A stretch of DNA of 6,469 nucleotides. It comes from Candidatus Kapaibacterium sp. (lineage in GTDB: Bacteria > Bacteroidota > Ignavibacteria > Kapaibacteriales > UBA2268). The notes beneath the pieces were generated by a model that searched no databases, was not told the DNA's origin, and was given only the letters and a program-made list of their open reading frames with translations. This document shows positions 4,105 through 6,469 of the stretch, piece by piece. Both the position numbers and the translations under genes were made by a program. The stretch lies in assembly GCA_027858275.1 (NCBI GenBank), contig JAQIDA010000322.1, positions 1-6,469 of the forward strand. Reading direction: 5' to 3'. Each line of letters opens with the position of its first letter. Within the stretch, counting starts at the first letter, position 1.

Positions 4105-6469
4105 TCATTCATCAGAAATTGACATATTTTGACTTTGATTGTTTCTCAATTTTCTTTCCTGCCACACAGAATACAAAACAGGCACGATGAACATAGTCAT
4201 CACTTGGATTGTCATACCGCCGACTGAAGGGATGGCCATCGGGATCATTATATCTGAGCCTTTGCCGGTCGATGTCAAAATCGGCAGCAAAGCGATAATG
4301 GTTGTTGCGGTGGTCATAACCGCCGGGCGAACTCTTTGCTGTCCCGCATGAATAACGGCAGTACGAATTTCATTAACAGATTTCGGTTTCTCTTTTTCAA
4401 TAACTTGCGTGAGATATGTTCCCATCAGCACACCGTCATCCGTCGCAACGCCGAACAAGGCGATAAACCCTACCCATACTGCCACACTCGCGTTAATTGT
4501 GTGAACTTGGAACAGATCCCTCATCTCCATACCCGCTATGGAGAAATTCAGGAACCAGCCTTGGCTATATAACCAAAGCATAATAAATCCGCCGGAGAAA
4601 GCGACAAAAACTCCCGAGAATACCATTGATGTCGTTTGGAGGTTTCCAAACTGAAAATAGAGAATTAAGAAGATCGCTATTAATGAAATAGGAATTACTA
4701 TGGCAAGGCGCTTTGAAGCTCTCAACTGATTTTCGTAATTCCCTGCGAATTTGTATTTAACACCGGGGGGAACAACGAGTTCCCCGGATTCGATTTTTGA
4801 TTTGATAAATCTCTGAGCTTCTTCTATAACATCTACTTCGGCGTGACCTTCGTTTTTATCAAATATCACATAAGAGTTCAAGAAAGTATCTTCGCTTTTT
4901 ATCATTTGCGGACCTTGAACATACTTGATTTCGGCGACTTCATTCAGCGGAATTTGTACTCCGTCGGAAGCGGGAATAAGTATATTCAGTATGTCAGCCG
5001 GATTGTCCCTGAATTCACGGGCATATCTGACTCGGATCGGGAATCGCTCTCTGCCTTCGACAGAAGTTGAAAGTTTCATACCGCCGACGGCGACACTGAT
5101 ATAACTCTGAATATCGCTGATTGTAATTCCGTATCTTGCCGCTGCCTTTCGATCGATATGAATCTCAAGGTAGGGTTTGCCTACTACTCTGTCGGCGAAT
5201 ACAGATTCTGTTTTGATGCTCGGCACGTCTTTCAGAACATTTTCCATTTCAAACCCGAAAGCTTCGATTGTTTTCAGGTCCGGACCGTATATTTTCATTC
5301 CCATGGGGGCGCGCATACCGGTTGAGAGCATAACCAATCTTGTTTCAATAGGCTGAAGTTTTGGAGCGGACGTTAAACCGGGATAATTCGCGACTTTAAC
5401 GATTTCGTCCCAAATATCATTTGGCGATTTGATATGATCGCGCCAATTTCTAAAAAACTCACCGCCGGGATATTTGATCAGTTTACCGTCTGTATCTCTC
5501 TCGTATTGTCCTTCATCGTCAACCTTAAAACGAAGCCTGTGGCCGTTTTCGTCGAGCTTGTATTCAGGTTTGTAATTAATCGTGTTCTCGAACATGGAGA
5601 TAGGCGCAGGATCCAAAGCCGAATTGACACGCCCCCATTTGCCGACGGTTATTTCCACTTCCGGAATCGCCGTGACAGCCATATCCACAAATCTAATCAC
5701 TTCAATGTTTTCTTCTATGCCCGAATGGGGCATGGTAGTCGGCATTAGCAGGAAAGATCCTTCGTCGAGCGGAGGCATAAATTCACTACCGATGCCGGGA
5801 AAAGTCTTTGCAAGGGATTGCCATCCTGATGAATGTCTAAGATCAATTCCTATAGCATGAGTGCCGTCCGCAACGAAACCAAATGTTTTTTCCAATCCCT
5901 GCCAACTGATTATACCAAGTATAATGACCGCTATCGGGACAGAAAGAAATTTCTTTTTATTATCGAGACACCAACGCAGGATTCTTGAATAGAAATGAAC
6001 TACGGTCATTAATATTCCAAGGATCAGAGCGATTATCCCTCCGACAAAAAGAATATTTGTGAACAGAGAATTTCCCGCGCCCAAAGGCAGCCATTCTTTC
6101 GCGAGAATATAGAAAACCGCAAGCAGTATAATGACAAAATTGATATACTTGAGATATTTGCTGTCCTGCCAATTATATATATCTGACAGAATGTTGCTTG
6201 CTGATACCAGCGACAGTGCAATACCCGCCCATGGGACATATAATACTGCTATAACAATGCCGGCGACAAACAGGGCAGAATTCAATATCTTTTTGTATAA
6301 TTTTTTACCGAGCTTCATGGAAAATAGCCAGTGGGCGAAAGTCGGTATGAACACAATGCCTATAAATAAGGCTGACAGCAGGGCATAAGTTTTTGTGAAT
6401 GCCAGCGGTCGGAACAATTTCCCTTCGGCTGCTTCCATGGCAAAGACCGGCAGAAAACTGATAATTGTG
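4105..6469 (-). CDS. cusA: CusA-type Cu/Ag RND efflux pump, 5' end cut by window edge
   Basis: The frame is open to the window edge; 787 codons are visible, and roughly 440-460 N-terminal residues are missing by comparison with E. coli CusA. The first visible residues, FLPVFAMEAAEGKLF, are a conserved internal HME-RND motif, so the ATG at 6438 is not the start. Numbering from that Met: FTKTYAL membrane helix (14-36), extra hydrophobic segments (about 51-84, 97-113, 125-149), a helix at 164-179, then EFMPPLDEGSFLLMPT (219-234) opening the second periplasmic porter region. RLVMLSTGMRAPMGMK (367-382) is the Cu/Ag-type motif with four methionines. RKAAARYGIT (430-439) and SVAVGGM (448-454) follow. 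C-terminal helices include 577-595, 604-624, 650-666 (GFIALFGVATDDGVLMGTYL, 657-676) and 707-758, with RVRPAVMTT at 702-710. The TM4 proton-relay aspartate lies outside the window. The pump would expel periplasmic or cytoplasmic Cu(I)/Ag(I) using the proton gradient. Confidence 0.96.
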   Translation of the reverse strand, partial: TIISFLPVFAMEAAEGKLFRPLAFTKTYALLSALFIGIVFIPTFAHWLFSMKLGKKLYKKILNSALFVAGIVIAVLYVPWAGIALSLVSASNILSDIYNWQDSKYLKYINFVIILLAVFYILAKEWLPLGAGNSLFTNILFVGGIIALILGILMTVVHFYSRILRWCLDNKKKFLSVPIAVIILGIISWQGLEKTFGFVADGTHAIGIDLRHSSGWQSLAKTFPGIGSEFMPPLDEGSFLLMPTTMPHSGIEENIEVIRFVDMAVTAIPEVEITVGKWGRVNSALDPAPISMFENTINYKPEYKLDENGHRLRFKVDDEGQYERDTDGKLIKYPGGEFFRNWRDHIKSPNDIWDEIVKVANYPGLTSAPKLQPIETRLVMLSTGMRAPMGMKIYGPDLKTIEAFGFEMENVLKDVPSIKTESVFADRVVGKPYLEIHIDRKAAARYGITISDIQSYISVAVGGMKLSTSVEGRERFPIRVRYAREFRDNPADILNILIPASDGVQIPLNEVAEIKYVQGPQMIKSEDTFLNSYVIFDKNEGHAEVDVIEEAQRFIKSKIESGELVVPPGVKYKFAGNYENQLRASKRLAIVIPISLIAIFLILYFQFGNLQTTSMVFSGVFVAFSGGFIMLWLYSQGWFLNFSIAGMEMRDLFQVHTINASVAVWVGFIALFGVATDDGVLMGTYLTQVIEKEKPKSVNEIRTAVIHAGQQRVRPAVMTTATTIIALLPILTSTGKGSDIMIPMAIPSVGGMTIQVMTMFIVPVLYSVWQERKLRNNQSQNMSISDE

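Noticed and set aside
604..6388. Several short open frames antisense or out of frame within cusB, the channel gene and cusA
   Set aside because: All overlap strongly supported coding sequence in another frame, lack ribosome-binding sites, and give low-complexity or unrecognisable products.
6436..6438. ATG at 6438 as the start of cusA
   Set aside because: The reading frame continues upstream to the window edge, and the residues around it match a conserved motif in the middle of CusA, so it is an internal methionine.

Overview
The window is a metal-efflux locus, almost certainly for copper/silver, with every real gene on the minus strand. Read in the direction of transcription (right to left) it holds: a truncated CusA-type RND pump (4105-6469), a 110-residue cytoplasmic thioredoxin-fold protein (3586-3918), a TolC/CusC-type outer-membrane channel (2354-3589), a CusB-type periplasmic adaptor carrying extra metal-binding modules (571-2334), and a truncated CueP-family copper-binding lipoprotein (1-361). 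The last gene is cut by the left edge of the window and has no stop codon here, but its family signature is clear.

The three efflux proteins together would form a tripartite pump spanning both membranes. CusA supplies the proton-driven motor, CusB collects metal in the periplasm and bridges, and the outer-membrane protein is the exit duct. CueP would buffer or deliver copper in the periplasm. The small thioredoxin-like protein has no signal peptide and is translationally coupled to the channel gene (4-base ATGA overlap), which suggests a cytoplasmic thiol or metal-handling accessory role that I cannot specify.

Two intergenic spaces hold structured, repeat-like DNA instead of ordinary spacer. 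The 209 bases between cusB and cueP contain a GC-rich composite of inverted repeats (about 441-566) that begins right at the cusB stop codon. The 186 bases between cusA and the thioredoxin-like gene contain a 75-base element (4014-4088) bounded by 9-base terminal inverted repeats, with a perfect 13-base-pair hairpin inside. Both look like dispersed REP- or MITE-type elements and could affect transcript termination or stability. Neither contains a gene. No stretch over 300 bases lacks a gene.

Organism: base composition is moderately AT-rich. The adaptor (CusB with an N-terminal heavy-metal-binding domain and a C-terminal DUF3347 domain) and the enlarged CusA with extra membrane segments resemble the forms found in Bacteroidota, Ignavibacteria and relatives (FCB group). 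A strong Shine-Dalgarno sequence before the thioredoxin-like gene is less typical of mainstream Bacteroidota. I therefore favour an FCB-group Gram-negative bacterium without naming a lineage. No plasmid, phage, CRISPR, tRNA or rRNA features were seen.
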